From the NCBI RefSeq assembly GCF_029624125.1, contig NZ_JARSBN010000005.1, forward strand, positions 124,001 to 188,000: a stretch of DNA of 64,000 nucleotides, given 5' to 3'. This DNA is from Winogradskyella marincola. GTDB taxonomy: Bacteria; Bacteroidota; Bacteroidia; Flavobacteriales; Flavobacteriaceae. Both the position numbers and the translations under genes were made by a program. The notes below the pieces were generated by a model. That model worked only from the letters and a program-made list of their open reading frames with translations, did no database searches and had not been told where the DNA came from. Within the stretch, counting starts at the first letter, position 1, and every line of letters starts with the position of its first letter. Below, one piece after another: positions 1 through 7,330 of the stretch.

Positions 1-1
1 A

Positions 2-238
2 GAATTATCTGAGAGTAAAGAAGCCATGAAATTATTAACTGCTTCTACCTACAGAACACTCAATGATGAAGAACAAAAAAAGATACAGCAACAGCTGCTA
101 GACATTTTTAAATCAATACCTAGCTTAGCTATTTTTATGCTACCAGGTGGTGCAATATTATTGCCTCTTTTTGTAAAAATTATCCCAAAATTATTGCCTT
201 CTGCCTTTGATGATAATAGAATTGAAGAGGAAGATTAA
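2..238 (+). CDS. C-terminal part of LETM1-like protein (partial)
   Basis: The reading frame is open to the window edge, so the gene starts upstream and only about 78 C-terminal residues are visible. They contain a hydrophobic stretch rich in Pro and Gly (SLAIFMLPGGAILLP, then IPKLLPSAF) and an acidic tail. This matches my memory of the end of the flavobacterial LETM1-related family, in which LETM1-like membrane proteins carry an LPGG-type motif after a transmembrane segment. A Met at 26 is internal. The stop lies 2 bases before the convergent stop of the fic gene. The family call rests on a short stretch and is moderate. Confidence 0.65.
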   Translation, partial: ELSESKEAMKLLTASTYRTLNDEEQKKIQQQLLDIFKSIPSLAIFMLPGGAILLPLFVKIIPKLLPSAFDDNRIEEED

Positions 239-240
239 AC

Positions 241-1188
241 CTATTTCCCTTTGTTTTGTATGTAATTGAGTACTGCTTCTTTTGTAGTATACCAGTTTCT
301 ACCTTCTTTGTGAGCGTCAATTTTTCCCTGTCTTGCTAATAAACTAACATACTCTTGACCATAAGGAATCTCTGGTTCTTCTACGATAGAAGAAATGGCT
401 TGATAATCTTTATCTGAACCAGGAATAGCACTCAAATAAATGTTTAATGAGCGCTCTGTAGCTTGGCACATTAGCAACATTAACTTAGCATAATTACCAT
501 TATTAGCCTGGTTTAATGCAGCATAATACTTAGCCCTATCATTAGCCAGAATAATTGCAGGCGGAAAACCATAACGCATTAACAGCAAGTTCATAACCAA
601 ACGAACAGTACGACCATTACCATCAAAGAAAGGATGAATCCATACAAATTTGTGATGAAAAACAGTAGCCAACTCTATAGCGTTTAACCCTTGAGGATTG
701 GTATTAATATAATCTATTAAATCGTCTAAATACTCTGAAACTTTACGAGCATTTGGTGGCACAAAATTAGCACCAGATATGCGAACTCCACCGTTACGCA
801 ATCTACCAGCATACTCATCTTCTATAGAACGTAAAACCAAACCATGAAGATCTAATATATCTTTAGCGTTTAAGACATAATCGTCTTTAACTAATTGATA
901 TAATTTAAGAATGGCAAACTCGTGGTTTTTAGCTTCAAAATGCTCTCGTAGAGATTTTCCTTTTACGGTTATTCCTTCTTGAAGCACCAATTGTGTTTCT
1001 CTTAAACTTAAGGTATTGCCTTCAATACTATTACTGTTATAGGTCCACTCTACAAGGAAAGCTTCTTTAATATTTTGCAATACAATATTAGGCAAAGGTC
1101 TTGCTGCATTTAAAACCTCAAGCTTATCTAACAACCTTGCAAAGGTCTGCTCTAAATCTTGCCTATATTTTGTATCTACATCCCACAC
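241..1188 (-). CDS. Fic family AMP-transferase-like protein with C-terminal DNA-binding-like domain
   Basis: Fic enzymes transfer AMP or other NMP groups onto Ser, Thr or Tyr of target proteins. The catalytic motif HPFFDGNGR is intact about 185 residues in. Upstream, SNSIEG fits the (S/T)xxxE(G/N) inhibitory helix, so activity is probably self-restrained. The last 50 or so residues look like a small helix-turn-helix or winged-helix domain (ARQGKIDAHKEGRNWYTTKE). The start is uncertain: a TTG at 1203 precedes a TATCTTTG promoter box, so the GTG at 1188 is preferred, and the transcript may be nearly leaderless. An inverted repeat sits just upstream. No antitoxin gene is adjacent. Confidence 0.85.
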   Translation of the reverse strand: MWDVDTKYRQDLEQTFARLLDKLEVLNAARPLPNIVLQNIKEAFLVEWTYNSNSIEGNTLSLRETQLVLQEGITVKGKSLREHFEAKNHEFAILKLYQLVKDDYVLNAKDILDLHGLVLRSIEDEYAGRLRNGGVRISGANFVPPNARKVSEYLDDLIDYINTNPQGLNAIELATVFHHKFVWIHPFFDGNGRTVRLVMNLLLMRYGFPPAIILANDRAKYYAALNQANNGNYAKLMLLMCQATERSLNIYLSAIPGSDKDYQAISSIVEEPEIPYGQEYVSLLARQGKIDAHKEGRNWYTTKEAVLNYIQNKGK

Positions 1189-1192
1189 ACCA

Positions 1193-1200
1193 CAAAGATA
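1193..1200 (-). promoter_or_regulatory. -7 promoter box of the fic gene
   Basis: The minus strand reads TATCTTTG, a perfect match to the Bacteroidota -7 consensus TAnnTTTG. It lies immediately upstream of the GTG start at 1188. No clear -33 TTG is seen; that position falls inside an inverted repeat. Confidence 0.5.
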
Positions 1201-1204
1201 CAAT

Positions 1205-1238
1205 TATCGGATGTGTTTAAAAAACTTTTTATCCGATA
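1205..1238. promoter_or_regulatory. Inverted repeat overlapping the fic promoter (possible operator)
   Basis: TATCGGAT at 1205-1212 and ATCCGATA at 1231-1238 are perfect 8-base inverted arms with an 18-base spacer, so their centres are 26 bases apart. They cover the expected -33 region of the fic promoter and end next to the response-regulator stop codon. No T-tract follows, so a terminator is unlikely. The Fic protein has a DNA-binding-like C-terminus, so autoregulation is a natural but unproven reading. Confidence 0.45.
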
Positions 1239-1240
1239 TT

Positions 1241-1996
1241 TTACTCTAACCAGCTTTTAAAATCCTTTACGCGCTCTCTAGCGACGATGATTTCTTGCTC
1301 ATCGAAGTGGCTAAGTTTGATTTGTAATCTGGAATTGGTATAGCTTATAATATCCTTAATGGCATTGATGTTTATATAAAATTTTCGGCTTACTCTAAAA
1401 AACACATCTGGCTCTAACTCTTCTTCTAGTTGATCTAGAGTTAAGTCTAGCAGGTAGTTTCTACCTTCATTAGTATACGCATAAGTTCCTTTATTTTCGC
1501 TATAGATGCACTCTATATCTTCAATATTTATAAGCTTTAGGTGTTGACCAACTTTTACCGAAAAACGCTTTTTATACTCACGCTCAATTGGGTTGACTAA
1601 CAACTTCTTGATATCATTAAAATCTAAGGTCACAGCTTGTTTTTGTGGTGTTCTTCCTTTAAACTTGTTTACCGCATTTCTTAGATCGTCATCGTCAATT
1701 GGTTTTAACAGATAGTCTATACTATTGAGTTTAAAAGCCTGAAGCGCATATTCATCATAAGCTGTGGTAAAAATAACTGCAGAATTAATATCCAAGGTTT
1801 CAAAAATCTCAAAAGAAAGCCCATCGCTCAATTGTATATCCAGAAAAATTAAATCTGGATGCTCGTTATTTTGAAACCACTCTAAGGATTCTTCAACAGA
1901 GTGCAGCATTGTTTCTGCTTCTACATCCAGAGATTTTAGCATACGTTGCAACCGTCTTGCTGATGGTTTTTCGTCTTCTATAATGATTACGTTCAT
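1241..1996 (-). CDS. LytTR-family response regulator
   Basis: This two-component response regulator has a receiver domain (residues 1-120) with the acidic pocket E7/D8, the phospho-acceptor D53 in LIFLDIQLSDG, and K98 in YLLKPID. A LytTR DNA-binding domain (about 138-250) follows. It is the last gene of a minus-strand operon with a His_kinase-type sensor and four 2TM modules, so it is the likely partner of that kinase. The length of 251 residues is normal for the LytR/AlgR type. The ATG start at 1996 gives a complete receiver. Targets cannot be read from the sequence. Confidence 0.95.
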   Translation of the reverse strand: MNVIIIEDEKPSARRLQRMLKSLDVEAETMLHSVEESLEWFQNNEHPDLIFLDIQLSDGLSFEIFETLDINSAVIFTTAYDEYALQAFKLNSIDYLLKPIDDDDLRNAVNKFKGRTPQKQAVTLDFNDIKKLLVNPIEREYKKRFSVKVGQHLKLINIEDIECIYSENKGTYAYTNEGRNYLLDLTLDQLEEELEPDVFFRVSRKFYININAIKDIISYTNSRLQIKLSHFDEQEIIVARERVKDFKSWLE

Positions 1997-2026
1997 ATGT
2001 GTTTTATTTTTTTGATTGGTTAGTTT

Positions 2027-2344
2027 TTATTCCCACATTTTGGTTTCTTCTATTTCCTCTTCCGCTAAGTAAGAAGCCATTTTCTTGTCTTCCCAGCTTT
2101 TTTTAAACACTTTATTTTCTTTAAAAACCTTCCATGCATGTAATAAAATAGCCACTGTCCAGAGAACTAACACTGAAAGATTTAGACTTATAATATTATT
2201 CTTGTAAGCACCTTCAACAATATAAAGATTGTATAACAGTAACGCTACCACAACCAGATAGCCTGCAAAGTGAATGTAAAACAGTTTTAGATGCCTTACG
2301 CGTTTCTGCGCTTTTAATAATCTTTCCTTGTCTTTAGAATGCAT
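2027..2344 (-). CDS. 2TM-domain membrane protein (copy 1)
   Basis: This 105-residue protein has the 2TM-domain layout: a charged N-terminal helix (LLKAQKRVRHLKLFYIHF), two membrane spans around residues 27-45 and 52-70, then a basic/acidic tail (SWEDKKMASYLAEEE). The same pattern occurs in the two genes upstream and at the C-terminus of the kinase. The function of 2TM domains is not established. Placement directly before the LytTR regulator suggests a role in sensing or in tuning the kinase. It is the most divergent copy, with KKSWEDKK where the others have KWExRKI. Confidence 0.88.
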   Translation of the reverse strand: MHSKDKERLLKAQKRVRHLKLFYIHFAGYLVVVALLLYNLYIVEGAYKNNIISLNLSVLVLWTVAILLHAWKVFKENKVFKKSWEDKKMASYLAEEEIEETKMWE

Positions 2345-2401
2345 AAATATCGTTTTTTGAAATTTGCTTTTTTAGGCAATGTCTGCAATAACAAACGACC
2401 T

Positions 2402-2746
2402 TTATTCCCAGTTACGATCGTCCTTATCCATAAACTCTTGTATTTTTCGTTTTTCCCAGTCTTTTCCGAAAAAGAAATCTGGACCAAAAACACCTATGAA
2501 GTGAAAGATTAATCCCATTCCCCAAAAAACAGCAGTGGCATAGGTACCAAAACCAGAGAAACCACGATTAGAGTTCATTCCTATAAGGATTATTAAAAAA
2601 GCATTTACAACAACATAAACCGCAAAATGCCAGTAAAATCCTATTAAAGCGTCTACCTTTTTCTTCGCTCTTAGATACGCTTCTTCTTTTCTAAAATCTG
2701 AAACCTCTTCTTTATCTTTATATGGCTCTAAACTATATTTTTCCAT
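2402..2746 (-). CDS. 2TM-domain membrane protein (copy 2)
   Basis: This 114-residue protein has an N-terminal charged segment (YLRAKKKVDALIGFYWHF), two hydrophobic spans, and a conserved tail (DWEKRKIQEFMDKDD). It lies 13 bases downstream of the next 2TM gene on the minus strand, so the two are co-transcribed. The second span region is Gly- and Phe-rich. Compared with its neighbours it carries about 20 extra N-terminal residues. It is a membrane protein of unknown function, probably forming a complex with the other 2TM proteins or with the kinase; the complex is inference. Confidence 0.88.
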   Translation of the reverse strand: MEKYSLEPYKDKEEVSDFRKEEAYLRAKKKVDALIGFYWHFAVYVVVNAFLIILIGMNSNRGFSGFGTYATAVFWGMGLIFHFIGVFGPDFFFGKDWEKRKIQEFMDKDDRNWE

Positions 2747-2759
2747 CTCTTTATTTTTT

Positions 2760-3065
2760 TTAATGCGAATCGTCAGACAATTCTTTTTTCATGTATTCTT
2801 CAATCTTGCGTTCTTCCCATTTAGCACCGTATTTAAATGCTACAAAATGTAAGATTACAAACACTCCCCAAACTACCCAAGAACTCAAAACATCTATAGA
2901 TGTAAACTCATCCACAAAACCATCCCAACTATTAAAATCTCCCCAAACTTTGATTATGGTTATTACTATATTCACAGAGAAATATATAGCTAAATGTGTA
3001 TAAAACCCTTTCTCTTTTTCTACTTTTCGCTTTGCCTTTATATAATTTAAATTTTGATCTTTCAT
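2760..3065 (-). CDS. 2TM-domain membrane protein (copy 3)
   Basis: This 101-residue protein is a minimal 2TM domain: YIKAKRKVEKEKGFYTHL, two spans, and a tail with KWEERKIEEYMKKE. The tail closely matches the C-terminus of the kinase encoded immediately upstream (KWEQRKIEKYMREE), so copy 3 and the fused module are probably duplicates of one another. It starts 13 bases after the kinase stop and belongs to the same transcript. No catalytic residues are visible. Confidence 0.88.
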   Translation of the reverse strand: MKDQNLNYIKAKRKVEKEKGFYTHLAIYFSVNIVITIIKVWGDFNSWDGFVDEFTSIDVLSSWVVWGVFVILHFVAFKYGAKWEERKIEEYMKKELSDDSH

Positions 3066-3078
3066 GATGCTCTACTTT

Positions 3079-4431
3079 TTAATTCCAACGATTTTTATCA
3101 TCCTCCTCACGCATGTATTTTTCAATTTTGCGTTGCTCCCATTTAGACCCTAAGGCTCCATTATCTATATAAACTCGGTATGCCTGAAACGCTAAGCTAA
3201 TTCCCCATCCAAATATTGGAAACCAAAACCACTGAATGGTATGTTGCGAATATCTATACCAAATAAAAATTAAAAATGGTATAACAAAGACATATGATAT
3301 TAAACTATAGTAGAAAGCCTTTAGCTCATCTACACGTTTGCGAGCTCTCACATAGTCGTCATTAAGACGCTCTTTTGATTTTAATGCTGTTCTCATGATT
3401 GATACTTGTTTTGTGAGCATCGGAATTGCAACTGCAAAATCCTTTTCTCTTTGATTGATGTAAACTTTTCGTTCTGTAAGAAGCTGATAGCGTTGTTTTA
3501 TATTTTCTAAACCAACTCCACTACTCTTCTTTACAATTTGTTTTGGTTGAAGATTGTTCATCACTACTAAGTGATTTCCGTCTTCATAAATTTTAATGTG
3601 CAATGGCTTACTCGAGGTTACCATATTGTGCTTTACAGCATTTTCTAATAATAATTGTAGCGATAAAGGCACAACTTTACTTTCTGGATTAGAGGCTTTG
3701 TCTGGTATTTCAAAAATAATGCTGTCCTCAAATCGCATTTTTAAAAGCGACATGTATGTTCTGGCAAAATTTAATTCTTCATCTACCGTTACTAATTCTT
3801 TATTTTTTTGCTCTAAAACGTAGCGATACACTTTAGACAATGCTGTTGTAAATTTCTGCGCACTATCTGGATTTTCTTCAATTAAACTGGTTAATACATT
3901 AAGACTGTTAAACAGAAAATGTGGATCTAACTGGTTTTTTAAAGCATCGAACTTGGCACTTGCAGCTCCTGCAATAACCTTTTGCTCTTTTATTTTATTC
4001 TTCTGAAAACTGTTGTAGAAGTAAATAACATAAAATACCGAAACTATAGTCAAGGTAATCCACAACCCAAAAGAATAACCGCTCCAAGTTTCATTTTCAA
4101 TAAAATGATTAAAAGAATCTCCAAAAATGACAACTTCAACAATAATCCTTAGTACAAAGATGGTTAGCAAAGTCACTATTGTACTCCCTAAAATTCCATA
4201 TACAATACGCTTAATAACATTGTAAGACTTGTATGTTCGCTTTTCTAAAAACTCAAAGACCAAGGTATTAACGTAACTGATAACGAAGGTGTATAGTTGA
4301 TAGATACCAAAGTATATTAAAAACCGATTAACACTTTCAAAATCAAATCCTGTAGAAAAGTACGATCCTATTACAAAGACTGCACAACCTATAAGAAATG
4401 TGGTAACAATATTTTTAATTGACTTTGACAT
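3079..4431 (-). CDS. LytS/YehU-type sensor histidine kinase fused to a 2TM module
   Basis: The 450 residues contain four predicted membrane spans (about 10-26, 35-60, 75-102, 120-140), a His_kinase domain with the phospho-acceptor H171 in DPHFLFNSLN, an N box (LLENAVKHN, about 261-269) and a G box (SGVGLENIKQRY, about 304-315), then a complete 2TM domain at about 358-445. Met346 begins MRTALKSKER, which would be a natural start for a free-standing 2TM protein, so the fusion may have arisen by loss of a stop codon between kinase and 2TM genes. It should phosphorylate the LytTR regulator four genes downstream. Confidence 0.93.
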   Translation of the reverse strand: MSKSIKNIVTTFLIGCAVFVIGSYFSTGFDFESVNRFLIYFGIYQLYTFVISYVNTLVFEFLEKRTYKSYNVIKRIVYGILGSTIVTLLTIFVLRIIVEVVIFGDSFNHFIENETWSGYSFGLWITLTIVSVFYVIYFYNSFQKNKIKEQKVIAGAASAKFDALKNQLDPHFLFNSLNVLTSLIEENPDSAQKFTTALSKVYRYVLEQKNKELVTVDEELNFARTYMSLLKMRFEDSIIFEIPDKASNPESKVVPLSLQLLLENAVKHNMVTSSKPLHIKIYEDGNHLVVMNNLQPKQIVKKSSGVGLENIKQRYQLLTERKVYINQREKDFAVAIPMLTKQVSIMRTALKSKERLNDDYVRARKRVDELKAFYYSLISYVFVIPFLIFIWYRYSQHTIQWFWFPIFGWGISLAFQAYRVYIDNGALGSKWEQRKIEKYMREEDDKNRWN

Positions 4432-4447
4432 AAATTTTTGAAATAAC

Positions 4448-5083
4448 TTATTCTTTACACTCAGCTAATACTTGCTCTGCACGTTCTTTTCCCCAATTTG
4501 GATGAAAATCGCTCTCTGGCTTAAAGGTATCAAAAAGTTCTATTGATGTTTTAATTTCTTCACAGAATGGTTTTGTATCCTTACCAAAGTACTTAGCACT
4601 ACCCATTTCCCAATCTGCTTTGCACATTACTGCTCTGGGATTAGATGGATCTAAATCAGACGCTTTGGTATATAGCTCAGTTATTTTGCCAGCATACTTC
4701 ATTCCGTAAGTAGCGCCATCAAAAACCACCCAATTGGTGTACACTTGTGCCTGCATAATTAACAGTTCTGCGTTGTCTTCACTTTTAGTCATTGCAATAT
4801 CTAAGTGTTCTTGCGCTTTTTCTAACTGCGCTCTTAAGATTGCTTCATCCTTTTCGCTCCAGCTTTTTAGGCTATTCATTTGTGCTATGTAGTAGTTTGG
4901 TAACCACTCATTTTCTTCGGCTTTTGAAATGCGTTCAAACATATTTTCGGCTTCATCCCATTTGCCTTCTTCCCAAAGATCAAAAGCTTTGGTCATTCCT
5001 TTTTCAAAATTGGTTTGTGCGCTAATCTGATGTCCTGTTAAGCTTAAGACCAATATTACTGCGATTTTTACTAATGTGTTCAT
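4448..5083 (-). CDS. Exported TPR-like protein heading the 2TM/LytTR operon
   Basis: This protein of about 211 residues has an N-terminal signal peptide (NTLVKIAVILVLSLTG, cleavage near ISAQ). The mature part is helical with TPR-like pairs (FDLWEEGKWDEAENMFERI; ELYTKASDLDPSNPRAVMCK). The in-frame ATG at 5119 would add 12 residues before the signal peptide, so the ATG at 5083 is preferred. It lies 16 bases upstream of the kinase gene on the same strand and is probably the first gene of the operon. The likely location is the periplasm, possibly as an input partner of the sensor; that is inference. Confidence 0.8.
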   Translation of the reverse strand: MNTLVKIAVILVLSLTGHQISAQTNFEKGMTKAFDLWEEGKWDEAENMFERISKAEENEWLPNYYIAQMNSLKSWSEKDEAILRAQLEKAQEHLDIAMTKSEDNAELLIMQAQVYTNWVVFDGATYGMKYAGKITELYTKASDLDPSNPRAVMCKADWEMGSAKYFGKDTKPFCEEIKTSIELFDTFKPESDFHPNWGKERAEQVLAECKE

Positions 5084-5185
5084 GATGTTTTGATTGATAT
5101 TTTTATGATTATGGTACAAATATCCTTCGCAATACTTGCTTTTTAAAATAGCAATTACCGAATTGTCGCTTTTTTAGGACGAATT

Positions 5186-5204
5186 GTAGTTTTCTGAAAA
5201 CTAC
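5186..5204. repeat. Perfect hairpin upstream of the cassette-like block
   Basis: GTAGTTTTC and GAAAACTAC form 9-base arms around a single T. A second palindrome (ACGTAA-GG-TTACGT, 5203-5216) follows directly. They lie between the operon start at 5083 and the first cassette-like unit and may belong to its left boundary. Confidence 0.5.
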
Positions 5205-5210
5205 GTAAGG

Positions 5211-5304
5211 TTACGTATATAAAACACTGACTTTTAGAGTTAAATTTGAAGACACTAAATACAATTTGGATATACGTAATACGTATATTCCTTCGTTGTG
5301 TAGC
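5211..5304 (+). repeat. Left attC-like boundary of cassette-like unit 1
   Basis: TTACGTATAT (5211-5220) and ATATACGTAA (5270-5279) are perfect 10-base inverted arms. The element ends in GTTGTGTAGC (5295-5304), the exact reverse complement of the 3' end of the unit (GCTACACAAC, 6391-6400). This is the geometry of a degenerate integron attC followed by the first bases of a cassette. The assignment is structural, not based on a known consensus. Confidence 0.45.
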
Positions 5305-5320
5305 ATTAAAAAAAATGTAA

Positions 5321-6181
5321 ATGAAACCAATATTTGACTCAACATTACACGAAATCCTAAATAAAAGGTTAGGAGAACTTGAAAATCATTTCGATGCGGA
5401 CTTTTTATTCTATTATGGTCCGATAACTGATTCTCTTGACAAACCCTTTAGAGATTTAGTAGAAGAATTAAAAGCAGAACCTGATACAAAGGACACCTTA
5501 TTTATAATGCTCAATACACCAGGAGGAAGTGCCGAAACTGTTGAAAGGTTAGTTAAAATAACTCGACATCATTATCAAACTGTGAATTTTATAGTTCCTG
5601 ATGCAGCTTATTCTGCAGGAACAATATTTTGTCTATCAGGAGATGCTATTTATATGGATTACTCATCTTCTCTTGGACCAATTGATCCACAAGTTTACAA
5701 TGGTAAAAATTGGGTACCGGCTTTAGGCTATCTCGACAAAGTAGAGGAATTAATAAATAAATCAATTGCAGGAACAATCTCACAGGCAGAATTAATAATG
5801 TTGAGAGAACAAGATTTAGCAATGTTGAGAAGACACGAACAAGCGAGAGACCTAACAATTGCACTTTTAAAAGAATGGTTGGTACAATATAAGTTCAAAA
5901 ATTGGAATACGCATAATTCGACAGGAAATCCAGTAACACCACAAGAAAAAGAAGATAGAGCTACAGAAATTGCAAGAGATTTAGGAGATAATAAAATATG
6001 GCATTCTCACGGTCGTTCAATAGGTGTTTCAGCACTAACACATATACTAAAACTCAAAATAGAAGATTATTCTGGAGACGCTGTTCTAACTAAAATAATA
6101 AGAGAATATAACGACCTAATTTGCCAATACATTGGACGAAATAACGGAGAAATGTTTTTTCACACACGAAAATTTATATAA
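5321..6181 (+). CDS. ClpP/SppA-fold serine protease-like protein (SDH proteinase family)
   Basis: This 286-residue protein has crotonase/ClpP-type features: LFIMLNTPGGSAETVERLV (about 60-78), where the NTPGG loop forms an oxyanion-hole-like turn, and DAAYSAGTIFCLSGDAIYM, where S98 in the YSAGT context is the likely nucleophile. SSLGPIDPQ follows, typical of SppA and serine-dehydrogenase proteinases (PF01972 type). No signal peptide or membrane span is seen, so it is probably cytoplasmic. A 65-residue gene follows 10 bases later. The pair is bounded by mirror-image repeats, suggesting acquisition as one mobile unit. Substrates are unknown. Confidence 0.8.
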   Translation: MKPIFDSTLHEILNKRLGELENHFDADFLFYYGPITDSLDKPFRDLVEELKAEPDTKDTLFIMLNTPGGSAETVERLVKITRHHYQTVNFIVPDAAYSAGTIFCLSGDAIYMDYSSSLGPIDPQVYNGKNWVPALGYLDKVEELINKSIAGTISQAELIMLREQDLAMLRRHEQARDLTIALLKEWLVQYKFKNWNTHNSTGNPVTPQEKEDRATEIARDLGDNKIWHSHGRSIGVSALTHILKLKIEDYSGDAVLTKIIREYNDLICQYIGRNNGEMFFHTRKFI

Positions 6182-6191
6182 ATTTGTAATT

Positions 6192-6389
6192 ATGGAAAAT
6201 ATAGCAAAACTTGTAGAACAAATAGTCGATAAGACTACAGAGGAAAAAAATAAGATGGAGCAGATTTCCAAATTTGATGAAACTATTAAAATGTTAGGAA
6301 ATGTGGAAAAATCTGAAAAACCTACTTATAGTTTTCCTTTAACTGACACATTAGGTAGACAAACTTATTCTAATTTGAATAGGAAATAA
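6192..6389 (+). CDS. Small protein paired with the SDH-type protease
   Basis: This 65-residue, highly charged, helical protein starts at the ATG at 6192. An in-frame ATG at 6132 lies inside the protease gene and would add unrelated residues. It begins MENIAKLVEQIVDKTTEEKN, then has a more extended C-terminus with SFPLTDTLGRQTY. I recognise no family. It follows the protease by 10 bases and ends just before the unit's 3' repeat, so it is probably co-expressed with it as a regulator, adaptor or inhibitor. That role is inferred only from pairing. Confidence 0.7.
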   Translation: MENIAKLVEQIVDKTTEEKNKMEQISKFDETIKMLGNVEKSEKPTYSFPLTDTLGRQTYSNLNRK

Positions 6390-6390
6390 C

Positions 6391-6527
6391 GCTACACAAC
6401 AACGTATAAACGCAATAGCGGTTTTGGTGCAAACTTGAACCGCTATTTTATTTTAAATATGTATCTTCATATCGGAAAACCAACGCTTTTAATCCGCTAC
6501 TGCGTTTATACAAAACCGTTGGCAGTA
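6391..6527 (+). repeat. attC-like palindromic element between cassette-like units 1 and 2
   Basis: The element starts with GCTACACAAC (complement of the 5' end of unit 1) and ends at GTTGGCAGTA (5' end of unit 2). Inside, GTATAAACGCAATAGCGG (6404-6421) and CCGCTACTGCGTTTATAC (6494-6511) pair over 17 of 18 positions. A competing hairpin TAGCGGTT/AACCGCTA lies at 6416-6445. Up to the G at 6518 it is 128 bases long, within the usual size range of integron attC sites, but the end bases do not fit the classical RYYYAAC/GTTRRRY exactly. Confidence 0.6.
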
Positions 6528-6575
6528 ATTTGACGCAACTAATTTGGAGTTCCGTCATCTACAATAAAAAAGAGT

Positions 6576-7289
6576 ATGAAAATAAAAGAATTAAGTTTCG
6601 GAATAATTTTAGGAGTTTTTATTTTTATTAGCTGTTCCAAAGAAGAAGATGACTTAATTAGTCAAAATTGTGAAACAAATTGTACTGAAATTATTGGAAA
6701 AATAATGACAGACAATGGAACTGTACCGATTTCCAATCTTAAACTAACAGTAAAATGGGATAATATTCCATATTTAGGTTCTGGCACTATAAGAACAAAA
6801 GCAACAACAAGAACTGATTCACAAGGAAACTTTTATTTGAAATTCTTTATAAGAGATGATGAACTTGAAGAAGGCGGATTTACATTATCTTACGAGCAAC
6901 TTGATAATAATGAGTATTTGAGGACTGATTTAAATGGAATCTCATTATTTCAAATAACTCGTGATACAAGTTTGACCATTAATCATAATATCCCTAAAAA
7001 AGCCTATTTGAATTTATCTTTGTTAAATCTTGACCAAGTTCAGCAAGGAAATAGCTTGATGACCGAGTTTTCATACCCACGACCTTCTGGATTTTCTCAA
7101 TCTATTGATGGACAAGTTCGTGGTTGGAATAGTGAATCAGAAGAAAACCATCTACTCGAAATAGCGGGAAATCAACCTATAGAATTAAAAATATATCGCA
7201 CTGTAAATGGAGTACAATCAACAGAAATAGAAAACATAACTTTTGATGCTGGAACAACTTCTGATTACAGTATCGATTTTAATAATTAA
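6576..7289 (+). CDS. Lipoprotein with an extracellular beta-sandwich-like domain
   Basis: The 237 residues begin with a lipoprotein signal (LGVFIFISCSKEEDD, Cys at about residue 20, followed by acidic residues). The body has TDSQGNFYLKFFI and IGKIMTDNGTVPISN, which resemble carboxypeptidase-regulatory or transthyretin-like beta folds seen in Bacteroidota surface proteins. No catalytic motif is visible. It is the only gene of cassette-like unit 2, bounded by TTGGCAGTA (6519-6527) and TACTGCCAAC (7295-7304). The likely location is the outer membrane; specific function unknown. Confidence 0.8.
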   Translation: MKIKELSFGIILGVFIFISCSKEEDDLISQNCETNCTEIIGKIMTDNGTVPISNLKLTVKWDNIPYLGSGTIRTKATTRTDSQGNFYLKFFIRDDELEEGGFTLSYEQLDNNEYLRTDLNGISLFQITRDTSLTINHNIPKKAYLNLSLLNLDQVQQGNSLMTEFSYPRPSGFSQSIDGQVRGWNSESEENHLLEIAGNQPIELKIYRTVNGVQSTEIENITFDAGTTSDYSIDFNN

Positions 7290-7294
7290 AAAAC

Positions 7295-7330
7295 TACTGC
7301 CAACAATGGCTATAAGTAATTGCTTGTTTT
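7295..7330 (+). repeat. 3' boundary of cassette-like unit 2 (half attC-like site)
   Basis: TACTGCCAAC (7295-7304) is complementary to the 5' end of unit 2 (6518-6527). It is followed by AATGGCTATAAGTAATTGCTTG, which aligns with the start of the boundary after unit 3. The second arm expected for a full palindrome is missing; the next reading frame begins inside this half-site. Confidence 0.5.

Noticed and set aside
241..1188. Fic as a toxin of a Fic/antitoxin pair
   Set aside because: The inhibitory SNSIEG helix is in the same chain and no small adjacent gene could be a separate antitoxin, so a class II self-inhibited Fic is more likely.
6391..6527. Intrinsic terminator for the protease unit
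   Set aside because: The long palindrome is interrupted by about 70 bases and lacks a T-tract after the second arm; the recombination-site reading explains its ends better.
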